DNA of 64,000 nt from Nitrobacter winogradskyi Nb-255 (GCF_000012725.1 NC_007406.1:2322001-2386000), one strand, 5' to 3'; positions 28,344 to 38,265 are shown, counted from the first letter of the stretch. Numbers and translations: made by a program. The notes: generated by a model not told the origin, from the letters alone.

Positions 28344-30152
28344 ATGGCGCCGCCGCTCGTCCAGTTGAAGGATATCGCGCTGACGTTCGGCGGCACGCCG
28401 CTTTTGTCGGGCGTCGAACTCACGGTATCTGAATCCCAGCGGCTCTGCCTGATCGGCCGCAACGGCTCCGGCAAGTCCACGCTCCTGAAGATCGCAGCCG
28501 GCCTCGTCGCGCCCGACAGCGGCAGCCGCTTCGTGCAGCCCGGCGCCACCGTGCGCTATCTGCCGCAGGAGCCGGACTTCGCCGGATTCGAAACCACGCT
28601 GACCTATGTGGAGGCGGGGCTGGGCCCCGGCGACGATCCCTATCAGGCCCGCTATCTGGTCGAACAGCTCGGCCTCACCGGCGAGGAAGATCCCGCGCAC
28701 CTCTCCGGCGGCGAGAGCCGGCGCGCGGCGCTGGCGCGGGTGCTGGCCCCCTCGCCCGACATCCTGCTGCTGGATGAACCGACCAACCATCTCGATCTCA
28801 CCACCATCGAATGGCTGGAAGGTGAGCTCGGCGCGCGGCGCGGCGCGCTGGTGCTCATCAGCCATGACCGCCGCTTCCTGTCCAATCTCTCACGCAGCAC
28901 CGCATGGCTCGACCGCGGCCGTATCAGACAGATCGACCGGGGTTTCGCGAAGTTCGAGGAATGGCGCGACGAGGTGCTGGCCGAAGAGGAACGCGACCAG
29001 CACAAGCTCGATCGCAAGATCGTCGCCGAGGAACACTGGCTGCGTTACGGCGTCTCGGGCAGGCGCAAGCGCAACGTCAAGCGGCTCGCCGGTCTTCATG
29101 AACTGCGCCAGCAGCGCCGCGACTATCGCGGCACGGCGGGCAGCGCGACCCTCGCCGCTGCGGAGGCCGATAAATCCGGCAAGCTCGTCATCGAGGCCAA
29201 AGGCATCAGCAAGCGCTACGGCGAGCGGACCATCGTCGACGGCTTCTCGATCCGTATCCAGCGCGGCGACCGCATCGGCATCGTCGGCCCCAACGGCGCA
29301 GGCAAGACCACGCTGATCAACATGCTAACGGGAGCCGACACCCCCGACAGCGGCGCCATCCGGCTCGGGGCCAACATCGAGATGGCGACGCTCGACCAGC
29401 ACCGCGAAAGCCTCGATCCGAAATCGACGCTGACGGAGGCGTTGACCGGAGGACGCGGCGATCACGTCATGGTCGGCGGCAAGCCGAAGCACGTCGTCAG
29501 CTACATGAAGGATTTTCTGTTCGCACAAGAGCAGATGCGCACGCCGCTCGAGGTGTTGTCCGGCGGCGAACGCGGCCGGCTGATGCTGGCGCGCGCGCTG
29601 GCAAAGCCATCCAACCTGCTGGTGCTGGACGAGCCGACCAACGACCTCGATCTCGAAACGCTCGACGTACTAGAGGACATGCTCGGAGACTACGAGGGCA
29701 CCGTGATCCTGATCAGCCACGACCGTGACTTCCTGGATCGCGTCGTGACCTCGGTGATCGTTCCCGAAGGCAATGGCCGCTGGATCGAATACGCCGGCGG
29801 CTACACCGACATGCTGGCGCAGCGCGGCGCCGACCTCAAGCGCGAGGCGACGAAAGCCGCACCCGTACCCGAGGCAGGCCGTTCCGCGAAGCCCGCACCG
29901 GCTGCTGGCAAGCGGCGGCTCAGTTTCAACGAGAAACACGCGCTGGAAACGCTCCCGAAATCGATCGAAAAGCTTCAGGCTGAGATGGCCAGGCAACAGC
30001 GCCGCCTTGACGATCCCGACCTCTATGCGAGAGACCGCGCGGCCTTCGATCAGGCCTCCGCAGCGCTGGCCAAAGCGCAGGCGGAGCTGCAACAGGCCGA
30101 GGATCGCTGGTTAGAGCTGGAAATGCTTCGCGAAGAGATCGAGCAAGCCTGA
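28344..30152 (+). CDS. uup: ABC-F family ATPase (Uup-like)
   Basis: A 602-residue soluble protein with two ABC cassettes and no membrane domain. Cassette 1 has GRNGSGKS near 35, signature LSGGE near 125 and LLLDEPTNHLDL near 144. Cassette 2 has GPNGAGKT near 315, LSGGE near 405 and LVLDEPTNDLDL near 427. The linker between them (residues 190-275) and a C-terminal coiled coil (about 525-600) are Uup-like. ABC-F proteins act on ribosomes, and Uup also affects DNA branch stability. The gene symbol is assigned by architecture only. Confidence 0.88.
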   Translation: MAPPLVQLKDIALTFGGTPLLSGVELTVSESQRLCLIGRNGSGKSTLLKIAAGLVAPDSGSRFVQPGATVRYLPQEPDFAGFETTLTYVEAGLGPGDDPYQARYLVEQLGLTGEEDPAHLSGGESRRAALARVLAPSPDILLLDEPTNHLDLTTIEWLEGELGARRGALVLISHDRRFLSNLSRSTAWLDRGRIRQIDRGFAKFEEWRDEVLAEEERDQHKLDRKIVAEEHWLRYGVSGRRKRNVKRLAGLHELRQQRRDYRGTAGSATLAAAEADKSGKLVIEAKGISKRYGERTIVDGFSIRIQRGDRIGIVGPNGAGKTTLINMLTGADTPDSGAIRLGANIEMATLDQHRESLDPKSTLTEALTGGRGDHVMVGGKPKHVVSYMKDFLFAQEQMRTPLEVLSGGERGRLMLARALAKPSNLLVLDEPTNDLDLETLDVLEDMLGDYEGTVILISHDRDFLDRVVTSVIVPEGNGRWIEYAGGYTDMLAQRGADLKREATKAAPVPEAGRSAKPAPAAGKRRLSFNEKHALETLPKSIEKLQAEMARQQRRLDDPDLYARDRAAFDQASAALAKAQAELQQAEDRWLELEMLREEIEQA

Positions 30153-30156
30153 GAGC

Positions 30157-31383
30157 TTAACGCCGCAACCATTTCAGCGCGCCTCGTCCGGCAGCCGCGC
30201 CGGTCGCGAACGACGCCTGCAATAGATAGCCGCCGGTCGGCGCTTCCCAGTCCAGCATTTCGCCGGCCGCGAACACACCCGGCAACCGCCTGATCATGTA
30301 GTCGTCGTCGACTTCGCTGAACGCAACTCCGCCTGCGGAGGAGATCGCCCGCGCGAGCGGCGCGATGCCCGTCAGCGTGAGCGGAACGGCATGGATCAAA
30401 GCCGCAAGCGATGCCGGCTGCGCCGATGCCGGATGATGATCGGTCGCCGCTTCCCGCAATAGCCCGATCGCGACCGGCGAAAGACCCGCCGCTTTACGCA
30501 GCCAGTTGGACATCGATTGTTTTCCTCGCGACGTGCTCAAGCGCGCGGCGAGTTGATCCGTCGCGGCATCGGCCCGAAGGTTGATGTACAAAACAGCGTT
30601 TCCCGCGATGTCGATGCGTTCGCGCAACGCCGCCGAGAGGGCATAGATCCCTCCACCCTCGATGCCTTCACGCGTGACGAGAGCTTCCCCGCGTACCGTA
30701 TGCGGGCCGAATGACAGCGCGACGTTCTTCAGCGGCTGGCCCTCGAAGCGATCGCGGAAGACGTCGCTCCACGCTACGTCGAAGGCGCAGTTGGCCGGCC
30801 GCAGCGGCGAAACAACGATCCCTCTGGACGCGAGCTGCTCGACCCATGCGCCATCGGAGCCAAGCCGCGGCCAGCTCGCGCCACCGAGCGCCATGACCGT
30901 CGTGTCAGCCGCCACCGTGCGCTCGCCATCAGGCGTTTGAAACTTAAGGCGATCGTCGTGGTCCCAGCCGCTCCAGCGATGCCGCAGCGCTAGCCGCACG
31001 CCAAGCGTATCAAGCCGCTTGAGCCACGCACGCAACAGCGGAGACGCCTTGAACGCTTTCGGAAACACGCGACCGCTGGATCCCACGAACGTCGGCTGAT
31101 CGAGATCGCCGGCCCATTGTCTCAGCGCCGCCGGCGTGAAGCTGTCGATCGCCGGCTGCAAATACGTTGCGGCCGCGCCATAGCGCGCCAGAAACTGCGG
31201 CAGCGGCTCGCTGTGCGTCAGATTGAGACCGCCGCGTCCCGCCATCAGAAGCTTGCGGCCCGCCGACGGCATGGCGTCGAACACAGTCACGCGCACGCCC
31301 CCGCGCGCGAGCACTTCCGCGGCCATCAGACCGGCGGGACCCGCGCCGAGAACCGCGGCCTGGGTATGAAGGGCGTCACGCAT
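30157..31383 (-). CDS. HI0933/BaiN-type FAD-dependent oxidoreductase (TIGR03862-like)
   Basis: A 408-residue flavoprotein. The N-terminal FAD-binding GAGPAGLMAAEVLARGG is followed by SAGRKLLMAGRGGLNLTHSE, characteristic of the HI0933-like family. The C-terminal FAD contact is FAAGEMLDWEAPTGGYLLQA. Members reduce varied substrates and the natural one here is unknown. The stop lies only 5 bp from the convergent ABC-F stop. A MaoC gene is 22 bp upstream on the same strand. Confidence 0.88.
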   Translation of the reverse strand: MRDALHTQAAVLGAGPAGLMAAEVLARGGVRVTVFDAMPSAGRKLLMAGRGGLNLTHSEPLPQFLARYGAAATYLQPAIDSFTPAALRQWAGDLDQPTFVGSSGRVFPKAFKASPLLRAWLKRLDTLGVRLALRHRWSGWDHDDRLKFQTPDGERTVAADTTVMALGGASWPRLGSDGAWVEQLASRGIVVSPLRPANCAFDVAWSDVFRDRFEGQPLKNVALSFGPHTVRGEALVTREGIEGGGIYALSAALRERIDIAGNAVLYINLRADAATDQLAARLSTSRGKQSMSNWLRKAAGLSPVAIGLLREAATDHHPASAQPASLAALIHAVPLTLTGIAPLARAISSAGGVAFSEVDDDYMIRRLPGVFAAGEMLDWEAPTGGYLLQASFATGAAAGRGALKWLRR

Positions 31384-31404
31384 GCAAGCGGCGCAGGGTG
31401 GTCG

Positions 31405-31881
31405 TCAGGAAAAGTACAAAAGGGCAAGCCAGTCGGCGGCGAGCGCCGGCCGCGTCCCGCCCTCGATCTCGACGCTGACGGCGGTGCGTGACAGCAGTTC
31501 GCCAGGCTTGCGAAGCGTCGCCTCCACCAGCGTGAAGCGACCCCTGACGCGCGATCCGGATTTGACCGGCGATATGAAGCGGAGCCGGTCGAAGCCGTAA
31601 TTCACCCGCATGGTGACGCCGGTGACCGGCGGAATCACCTGATGCGACATGACGCTGAGCAGCGACATGGTCAGGAATCCGTGCGCGACGGTCGCGCCGA
31701 AAGCTGTTTTCCTGGCCCGCTCGGGATCGACATGGATGAACTGATGGTCGTCGATCACGTCGGCATAGAGATCGATCCGCTTCTGATCGATCAGGTGCCA
31801 CGAGGAAACGCCGATCTCCTGGCCCACCATCTGCCTGTAGGCTTCGAGCGAGACCGATGGTTGCTTCCACACCTCGTTCAC
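31405..31881 (-). CDS. MaoC-family (R)-specific enoyl-CoA hydratase-like protein
   Basis: A 158-residue hot-dog fold protein. The hydratase motif is clear: DDHQFIHVDPERA with catalytic Asp and His near residues 45-50, then GATVAHGFLTMSLL. Probably hydrates enoyl-CoA or a related thioester. It starts with GTG after a strong GGGGAGG. It sits between a flavoprotein gene and mmsB on the same strand, so it may be the end of the valine operon or a separate unit. Confidence 0.87.
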   Translation of the reverse strand: MNEVWKQPSVSLEAYRQMVGQEIGVSSWHLIDQKRIDLYADVIDDHQFIHVDPERARKTAFGATVAHGFLTMSLLSVMSHQVIPPVTGVTMRVNYGFDRLRFISPVKSGSRVRGRFTLVEATLRKPGELLSRTAVSVEIEGGTRPALAADWLALLYFS

Positions 31882-31949
31882 GACTCACGCCTCCCCAGCT
31901 TTTGGCCTGAACGCCTGAATTTCAGGAAAGCCACCTGCGCAAAACGTCG

Positions 31950-32849
31950 TCATCGGTCGCCGCTGCTTTCCGCAAGCGCCCGGATATGCCGGATGATTCC
32001 CGAGAAATCGACCTCGCCGTTTCCGGCCGCATCGAACGCCTTGTAGATATCCTGCGCGTGCTGTCCAAGCGGCGTCACCGTTCCGGTGGAATCCGCCGCC
32101 GCCCTCGCCAGCGTCAGATCCTTCAGCATCAGCGCCGAGGCGAAACCCGGTCTGTAGTCGTTATTCGCGGGCGATGTCGGAACCGGTCCCGGCACCGGAC
32201 AGTAGCTGGTGAGCGACCAGCACTGGCCCGACGCCTTTGATGCGGCATCGAACAGCGCCTGATGCGACAGGCCGAGCTTTTCCGCCAGCACGAAGGCCTC
32301 GGCGACCGCGATCATCGAAACGCCGAGGATCATGTTGTTGCAGATCTTGGCGGCCTGCCCCGTCCCGTCCCGGCCGCAATGGACGATCTTCTTGCCCATT
32401 GCTTCCAGGAAAGGCTTTGCGTCCTCGAAGGATTCAACTTCTCCCCCGACCATAAACGTCAGCGTTGCGTCCCTCGCGCCCGCGACGCCTCCCGAGACCG
32501 GCGCGTCGACCGAATGCAGGGAAGCCCTCGCCGCCAGCATATGGGCCCGCCGGGCGCTTTCGACATCGATGGTTGAACAATCGATCATCAGCGCGCCCCT
32601 GGTCGCCGCGGGCATGACATCGGTCCAGACCGACACCACGTGCCGGCCCGCCGGCAGCATGGTGATGATGACGTCCGCGTTTGTCACCGCGGCTCTTGCG
32701 CTGCCCGCGATGGTCACGCCGTTCGTTCTGGCTGCGTCGCACAAGGCCGGAACGAGATCGAAACCGACCACACTGTGGCCGGCCTTGACGAGGTTGGCAG
32801 CCATGGGTCCGCCCATGTTGCCGAGACCGATGAACGCTATGGCCGCCAT
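31950..32849 (-). CDS. mmsB: 3-hydroxyisobutyrate dehydrogenase
   Basis: A 299-residue NAD-dependent enzyme of valine breakdown that oxidises 3-hydroxyisobutyrate to methylmalonate semialdehyde. Nucleotide loop IAFIGLGNMGGPMAANLVKA near the start, substrate-binding DAPVSGGVAGARDATLTFM near 117, and catalytic Lys in GQAAKICNNM near 170. GGGAGG precedes the ATG. Downstream of the 3-hydroxyisobutyryl-CoA hydrolase gene, which produces its substrate. Confidence 0.95.
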   Translation of the reverse strand: MAAIAFIGLGNMGGPMAANLVKAGHSVVGFDLVPALCDAARTNGVTIAGSARAAVTNADVIITMLPAGRHVVSVWTDVMPAATRGALMIDCSTIDVESARRAHMLAARASLHSVDAPVSGGVAGARDATLTFMVGGEVESFEDAKPFLEAMGKKIVHCGRDGTGQAAKICNNMILGVSMIAVAEAFVLAEKLGLSHQALFDAASKASGQCWSLTSYCPVPGPVPTSPANNDYRPGFASALMLKDLTLARAAADSTGTVTPLGQHAQDIYKAFDAAGNGEVDFSGIIRHIRALAESSGDR

Positions 32850-32882
32850 GCTGACCTCCCGTCGAGGTGACTTGTTCTTTTG

Positions 32883-32990
32883 CTCTAGAGCATGATCCGA
32901 TCAAGTTGAATCGGACCATGCTCTGGAAATGGTTGTCTGGTCGCATTTTCTTGCGGCGAACCGGTATCCACTTCGCCGGAAAATGCTCTA
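32883..32990. repeat. Dispersed palindromic repeat between mmsB and hydrolase gene
   Basis: TCTAGAGCATGATCCGAT pairs with ATCGGACCATGCTCT, then ATTTTCTTGCGGCGAACCGG and a terminal GAAAATGCTCTA. Its last three bases form the stop codon of the hydrolase gene on the minus strand. Confidence 0.75.
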
Positions 32991-34058
32991 ACTGAACACG
33001 AGTTCGTCCGCACCGGCATTCGCAAAATAGGGGGCTATCATCTCCGGCGTAACATCGCCGATCGCCGCCGGCGACCACTTCGGATTGCGATCCTTGTCGA
33101 TGATCGCGGCGCGAACGCCTTCGCGAAAATCGTCGCTCGCAAAGACCGCAAGCGCGGCGCGATATTCCCGCGCCAGACACTCCTCCAGCGTGGCCGAGGC
33201 GCGTGCGAGCCGCAGCAGTTTTAACGTCACGACAAGACCGCGTGGCGACTTCTCGTTCAGTACCTTGAGGATTGACCGCGCGAGTTCGGACCCGTCACGT
33301 TGCAGGGTCGTCAGGATGTCGGCCATTCGGCCATGGGCGAACCACGCATCGATCCGGGGTCGGATCGCCGTGACAGAACTCGCGGATTCGTCGGCTGCAA
33401 ATCCCGCGATCGCAGCTCTCACGCGGGCTGAATCCGCGCGGGCGCCAAGATCGACCAGCGTCTCGCGCAACGCGGCGAGTTTTCTCGACGGCACGCTCAC
33501 ATCGGCAAGGCCGGCGTAGATCGCATCCGCTCCGTTCATGTTCTGGCCGGTCAGCCCGAAGTAGGTTCCGACTTCACCAGGCGCGCGCGACAACAGCCAG
33601 GTTCCTCCGACATCCGGGAAGAAGCCGAGACCGACCTCCGGCATCGAGAGTCTGGTTCTTTCGGTGACGACGCGATGCGCGCCGTGCGCCGACAATCCGA
33701 CGCCGCCGCCCATGACGATGCCGTCCATGAAGGCGACATAGGGCTTTGGGAATTTCGCGATCCGCGCGTTGAGCAGGTATTCCTCGCGCCACATCACCCT
33801 GCCGAGATCACCTCCGGCATTCGCGCTTTCCCAGAGCGAGCGGATATCGCCGCCCGCGCACAGACCGCGCTCGCCGGCGCCTTCGATCAGGATCAGACCG
33901 ACCTCGGGATCCGCTTCGAATTCGTCCAGCGCCTTGTGGATCCCTCGGAACATGTCCAGCGTAACGGCATTGATGGCCCTCGGACGGTTGAGGCGAACGA
34001 TGCCCGCGCTCCCCTCGCGCCGCGTGATCAGGTCGGGCTCATTGCTTGTTGCGACCAT
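32988..34058 (-). CDS. 3-hydroxyisobutyryl-CoA hydrolase (enoyl-CoA hydratase/isomerase family)
   Basis: A 356-residue crotonase-fold enzyme that frees 3-hydroxyisobutyrate from CoA in valine breakdown. The oxyanion-hole region is GAGERGLCAGGDIRSLWE near 65, and the Glu/Asp region is MPEVGLGFFPDVGGTWLLSR near 140. Length and these motifs favour the hydrolase over plain enoyl-CoA hydratase (about 260 residues). The start overlaps the dehydrogenase stop by one base (TGATG), showing coupling. The stop codon lies inside a dispersed repeat. Confidence 0.9.
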   Translation of the reverse strand: MVATSNEPDLITRREGSAGIVRLNRPRAINAVTLDMFRGIHKALDEFEADPEVGLILIEGAGERGLCAGGDIRSLWESANAGGDLGRVMWREEYLLNARIAKFPKPYVAFMDGIVMGGGVGLSAHGAHRVVTERTRLSMPEVGLGFFPDVGGTWLLSRAPGEVGTYFGLTGQNMNGADAIYAGLADVSVPSRKLAALRETLVDLGARADSARVRAAIAGFAADESASSVTAIRPRIDAWFAHGRMADILTTLQRDGSELARSILKVLNEKSPRGLVVTLKLLRLARASATLEECLAREYRAALAVFASDDFREGVRAAIIDKDRNPKWSPAAIGDVTPEMIAPYFANAGADELVFS

Positions 34059-35203
34059 CATCGCGCCCCCTCGATCACCTTGCGCGACACGATCAGGCGC
34101 ATGATCTCGTTGGTCCCTTCCAGGATCTGATGCACGCGCAGATCGCGCACGATTTTCTCGATGCCGTACTCGCTGAGATAGCCATAGCCGCCGTGCAGTT
34201 GCAGCGCCTGATTGGCGACATCGAAGCCGACATCCGTGGCCAGCCGTTTAGCCACCGCGCACAGCATGGTGGCATTGGTGTCCTCCCGGTCCAGCGCGGA
34301 AGCCGCGCGCCAAAGAAAAGTTCGCGCCGCTTCAAGCTCGGTCGCCATGTCGGCGACCTTGAATTGCAGGGCCTGGAATTCGTCGAGCCGCTTGCCAAAC
34401 GCCTTGCGCTCCTTCATGTAACCGAGCGCCTTGTCGAGCGCCGATTGCGCGCCGCCGAGCGAGCACGCGGCGATGTTCAGCCGTCCGCCGTCGAGTCCGG
34501 CCATCGCGATCCTGAACCCGGCACCTTCCGCGCCGATCCGGTTGGCGACCGGCACCCGCGCGTTCTCGAAGATCACGGCACGCGTGGGCTGCGCATTCCA
34601 TCCCATCTTTCGTTCGTTGGCGCCGAACGAAACGCCCGGTGTGCCGCGCTCGACCACGAGCGCCGAAACGCCATCCGGGCCGTGGTCTCCGGTGCGGACC
34701 ATAACCACATAGAGGTCGCTCGCGCCGGCTCCCGATATGAACTGCTTCTGTCCGTCGACGACGTAGTGGTCTCCGTCGCGCCTCGCGCGGGTCCGCAAGG
34801 CGGCCGCGTCCGATCCCGCGCCGGGCTCGGTCAGGCAATAGCTCGCCAGCAGATCCATGGTGCAGAGTTTCGGCAGCCATTTTCGCCGCTGCTCGTCCGA
34901 ACCATGGGCATCAATCATCCACGACGCCATGTTATGGATCGAGATGAACGACGAAACGGTGGGACAACCCTGCGCCAGCGCCTCGAAAATCAGCGTCCCA
35001 TCAAGCCGGCTCAAGGCCGAGCCGCCGACATCATTGCGAATGCAGATGCCGCCGATCCCGAGCGCCGCCGCCTCCCGCATCGTCTCAACCGGAAAGTGCT
35101 TCTCTTCATCCCATTGAAGCGCGAACGGCGCGATCTTGCGGTTCGCGACGTCGCGCGCCATGTCGCGGACAGCGATCTGCTCCTCGGTCAGCGCGAACTG
35201 CAT
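34058..35203 (-). CDS. Acyl-CoA dehydrogenase, probably isobutyryl-CoA dehydrogenase
   Basis: A 381-residue FAD enzyme. Family signatures: YCLTEPGAGSDAAALRTRAR near 128, QKQFISGAGASDLYVVMVRT next to it, and the C-terminal GGYGYLSEYGIEKIVRDLRV followed by ILEGTNE with the catalytic Glu. Substrate assigned from context: it lies between mmsA and the 3-hydroxyisobutyryl-CoA hydrolase, matching the valine pathway. Start MQFALTEEQ at 35203, 16 bp after mmsA. Confidence 0.9.
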   Translation of the reverse strand: MQFALTEEQIAVRDMARDVANRKIAPFALQWDEEKHFPVETMREAAALGIGGICIRNDVGGSALSRLDGTLIFEALAQGCPTVSSFISIHNMASWMIDAHGSDEQRRKWLPKLCTMDLLASYCLTEPGAGSDAAALRTRARRDGDHYVVDGQKQFISGAGASDLYVVMVRTGDHGPDGVSALVVERGTPGVSFGANERKMGWNAQPTRAVIFENARVPVANRIGAEGAGFRIAMAGLDGGRLNIAACSLGGAQSALDKALGYMKERKAFGKRLDEFQALQFKVADMATELEAARTFLWRAASALDREDTNATMLCAVAKRLATDVGFDVANQALQLHGGYGYLSEYGIEKIVRDLRVHQILEGTNEIMRLIVSRKVIEGAR

Positions 35204-35219
35204 ACGCGATCCCTGCCGG

Positions 35220-36713
35220 TCACTTGCTATGGAACGCGAACTGCGCCCCTTCCTTGACGTCGGAGGGCCAGCGCGAGGTGACGGTTTTGGTCCTGGTGTA
35301 AAATCGAACTGAATCCGGACCGTACTGATTGAGGTCACCGAAGGCCGAGCGCTTCCAGCCGCCGAAGGTGTAGTAGGCGACCGGCACCGGGATCGGCACA
35401 TTGATGCCGACCATGCCGACCTGGACGCGCGAGGCGAATTCGCGCGCGGCGTCACCATCTCGCGTGAAGATCGCAACGCCGTTGCCGTAGTCGTGTTCGG
35501 ACGGCAGCGCCACCGCTTCCTCGAAATCTTTCGCGCGCACCACCGAGAGCACCGGACCAAAAATCTCCTCCTTGTAGATCCGCATGTCCCTTGTAACGTT
35601 GTCGAACAGACTGGCCCCCATGTAGAATCCGTTCTCGTAGCCTTGCATTTTGAATCCGCGGCCATCGACCGCCAGCGTGGCGCCTTCCTTGACGCCGATC
35701 TCGACATAATTCCTGACACGCTCCAGCGCCGCCCTGGTGACGAGCGGACCAAAATCGGCGGACGCGTCGGTGGACGGCCCAATCTTCAGGCTTCCCACCC
35801 GCGGGATCAGCTTTTCCATCAGCCGGTCGGCCGTGGCTTCGCCGACGGGAACCGCGACCGACACCGCCATGCAGCGTTCACCGGCCGCACCATAGCCCGC
35901 CCCGACCAGCGCCTCCACCGACTGATCCATATCAGCGTCGGGCATGATGATCATGTGATTCTTGGCGCCGCCGAAGCACTGGCACCTTTTACCCGTCGCG
36001 GCGGCGCGAGAATAAATGTAATGCGCGACCGATGAGGAGCCGACAAAGCCGACCGCCGCGATATCGGGATCGTCAAGAATGGCGTCCACCACCTCCTTGT
36101 CGCCGTTGACGACATTGAGAATGCCGGGCGGCAAACCGGCCTCAAGCATCAATTCGGCCAGCCTCATCGGCACGCCCGGATCGCGTTCGGACGGCTTCAG
36201 GATGAAGGCGTTGCCGCAGGCGATGGCCGGCGCGAACTTCCACATCGGGATCATCGCCGGGAAATTGAACGGCGTGATCCCGGCGACGACGCCGAGCGGC
36301 TGCCGCATCGAATAGCTGTCGATGCCGGGACCGACGTTCTCGGTGAAGTCGCCCTTCATCAGTTCGGGAATGCCGATGGCGTATTCGACAACCTCCACGC
36401 CGCGGAAGATGTCGCCATGGGCATCGGGAATGGTCTTGCCATGTTCGCGGGCGAGCAGTTCGGCGATCGCATCATTGTCGCGCGCCACCAGTTCGAGAAA
36501 CTTCATCAGCACGCGGACGCGGCGCTGCGGGTTTGTCGCCGCCCAGGCCGGCTGCGCCGCCCTGGCATTCTCCACGGCCTCGCGCAGTTCGGCTTTCGAC
36601 GCCAGTGCGACCCTGGCCTGCACCTCGCCCGTCATCGGCTGATACACATCTGAAAAACGTCCCGATGCGCCCTCGACATTCCTGCCGCCGATGAAGTGCC
36701 CGATGATGCGCAT
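35220..36713 (-). CDS. mmsA: CoA-acylating methylmalonate-semialdehyde dehydrogenase
   Basis: A 497-residue aldehyde dehydrogenase turning methylmalonate semialdehyde into propionyl-CoA. Motifs: GVVAGITPFNFPAMIPMWKF near 145, VGFVGSSSVAHYIYSRAAAT near 225, GGAKNHMIIMPDADMDQSVE near 250, and catalytic Cys in GAAGERCMAVS near 285. The start at 36713 follows CCGGAAG and gives the family length; an earlier in-frame start adds 13 unlikely residues. Confidence 0.96.
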   Translation of the reverse strand: MRIIGHFIGGRNVEGASGRFSDVYQPMTGEVQARVALASKAELREAVENARAAQPAWAATNPQRRVRVLMKFLELVARDNDAIAELLAREHGKTIPDAHGDIFRGVEVVEYAIGIPELMKGDFTENVGPGIDSYSMRQPLGVVAGITPFNFPAMIPMWKFAPAIACGNAFILKPSERDPGVPMRLAELMLEAGLPPGILNVVNGDKEVVDAILDDPDIAAVGFVGSSSVAHYIYSRAAATGKRCQCFGGAKNHMIIMPDADMDQSVEALVGAGYGAAGERCMAVSVAVPVGEATADRLMEKLIPRVGSLKIGPSTDASADFGPLVTRAALERVRNYVEIGVKEGATLAVDGRGFKMQGYENGFYMGASLFDNVTRDMRIYKEEIFGPVLSVVRAKDFEEAVALPSEHDYGNGVAIFTRDGDAAREFASRVQVGMVGINVPIPVPVAYYTFGGWKRSAFGDLNQYGPDSVRFYTRTKTVTSRWPSDVKEGAQFAFHSK

Positions 36714-36807
36714 GTTTACTTCCGGCTCGCTCGCATAGTCCCGTTGGGACACCCCTGATCCGTATACTCTTTCGCTCCGCGTCTTGAAGGATGCGCGTTG
36801 TTAGAGG

Positions 36808-37977
36808 CTATCGAAACGGCTCAAGAATCGAAACATAGTTCGCAACCGCCGTGCCACCCATGTTGAAGATGCCGGCGAGCCTGGCGTCCCTGATCTGCAT
36901 GCCCTCGGGCGCCTCGCCCGCGAGTTGCATCGCGCTCATCACATGCATGGAAACGCCGGTGGCGCCGATCGGATGCCCCTTGGCCTTCAGGCCGCCGGAC
37001 GGATTGACCGGCAACCGGCCGTCTTTCTGCGTCCAGCCTTCCTTGATGGCGCGCGCCCCTTGCCCCTTCGGCGTCAGCCCCATGGCCTCGTACTCGATCA
37101 GTTCGGCAATGGTGAAGCAATCGTGAGTCTCGACGAAAGAGAGATCGGACAGCGTGACGCCGGCCTTCGCCAGCGCCCGCCGCCAGGCTACCGTGCAGCC
37201 CTCGAACGCGAGAATGTCGCGCCTCGACATCGGCAGGAAATCCTGCGCGTGGCCGGTCCCGCGGATGCTGACCGCCTTGCGCGCCGACCTTGCCGTGTCG
37301 GCATCCGTCAGCACCAGCGCGGCCGCACCGTCAGACACCAGCGAACAGTCCGTGCGCTTTAGCGGCCCCGCCACGAAGGGATTTTTCTCGCTCTCGGAAC
37401 GGCAGAAGTCGTAGCCGACATCCTTGCGCATCTGCGCGTAAGGGTTGGCGACGCCATTCCTGTGATTCTTCGCCGCGATCATCGCCAGCGCATCCGAGGC
37501 GTCACCGTATTTCTGAAAGTAAGCTTGCGCGATCTTGCCGAAAATGCCGGCAAAGCCGCCGACAGTATCGCCATCTTCGGGCAGATAGGAAGCGCGCAGC
37601 AGATTGCGGCCGATCTCCGGACCGGCGGTCCGCGTCATCTGCTCGACGCCGACCACAAGCACGATCCTTGCCGCCCCGGACGCAATCGCGCGGATGCCCT
37701 GATGCACCGCCGCCGATCCGGTGGCGCAGGCGTTCTCCACCCGCGTCGCCGGCTTGAAGCGGAGTTCCGGAGCGGCCTGCAGGACGAGGGCCGCGGTAAA
37801 ATCCTGCGGTGAGAAGCCGGCATTGAAATGCCCGAGCACGATCTCATCGACATCGCCGACGGAAACCCCGGCATCGGCCAGCGCGTCGGTTGCGGCCTTT
37901 ACCACAAGGCTTTCGACGGTCTCAGTGTCCAGTTTTCCGAACGGCGTATGAGCCCATCCCACGATGCTGGCGCTCAT
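36808..37977 (-). CDS. Thiolase-family acetyl-CoA acetyltransferase (SCP-x type)
   Basis: A 389-residue thiolase. Nucleophile Cys in RVENACATGSAAVHQGIRAI near 90, His in FVETHDCFTIAE near 290, and GGLKAKGHPIGATGVSMHV with the second His near 340. The divergent motif set (HDCF, GHPIGATG) is closer to non-classical SCP-x-like thiolases than to PhaA. Start at MSASIVGWAHTPFGK (37977). It precedes mmsA on the same strand by 94 bp and may belong to the same catabolic operon. Confidence 0.88.
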   Translation of the reverse strand: MSASIVGWAHTPFGKLDTETVESLVVKAATDALADAGVSVGDVDEIVLGHFNAGFSPQDFTAALVLQAAPELRFKPATRVENACATGSAAVHQGIRAIASGAARIVLVVGVEQMTRTAGPEIGRNLLRASYLPEDGDTVGGFAGIFGKIAQAYFQKYGDASDALAMIAAKNHRNGVANPYAQMRKDVGYDFCRSESEKNPFVAGPLKRTDCSLVSDGAAALVLTDADTARSARKAVSIRGTGHAQDFLPMSRRDILAFEGCTVAWRRALAKAGVTLSDLSFVETHDCFTIAELIEYEAMGLTPKGQGARAIKEGWTQKDGRLPVNPSGGLKAKGHPIGATGVSMHVMSAMQLAGEAPEGMQIRDARLAGIFNMGGTAVANYVSILEPFR

Positions 37978-38265
37978 GATCCTGCTCCATATCCCGGCCC
38001 GGATCACGATGATTCCGGATCGCATGGATTCCAGAACCATCAACGTGATCGGATCTATTTGCGAGCGGGACGCAAGCGGGTAGCCGCCACACACTCCCCT
38101 CCCGCACTGGTCTCATGCTGGAATATAGTCTGTCAGGAACGCCGCGTTCAGGGGCGATTGCGGAATTCTTCACTGGCCTTCACTGGATTGCCCAACGCAC
38201 GCAGCCTCTGCCAATCCGAGATCGAGGGGGCCGCATGAAAGCGGCGACAGCAGATCAACGCCGTT
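37978..38265. other. Intergenic region upstream of thiolase gene
   Basis: About 288 bp between the thiolase start and the SET gene stop. It probably holds the operon promoter. A short direct repeat (CTTCACTGG twice, near 38168-38186) is present. No gene seen. Confidence 0.4.
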
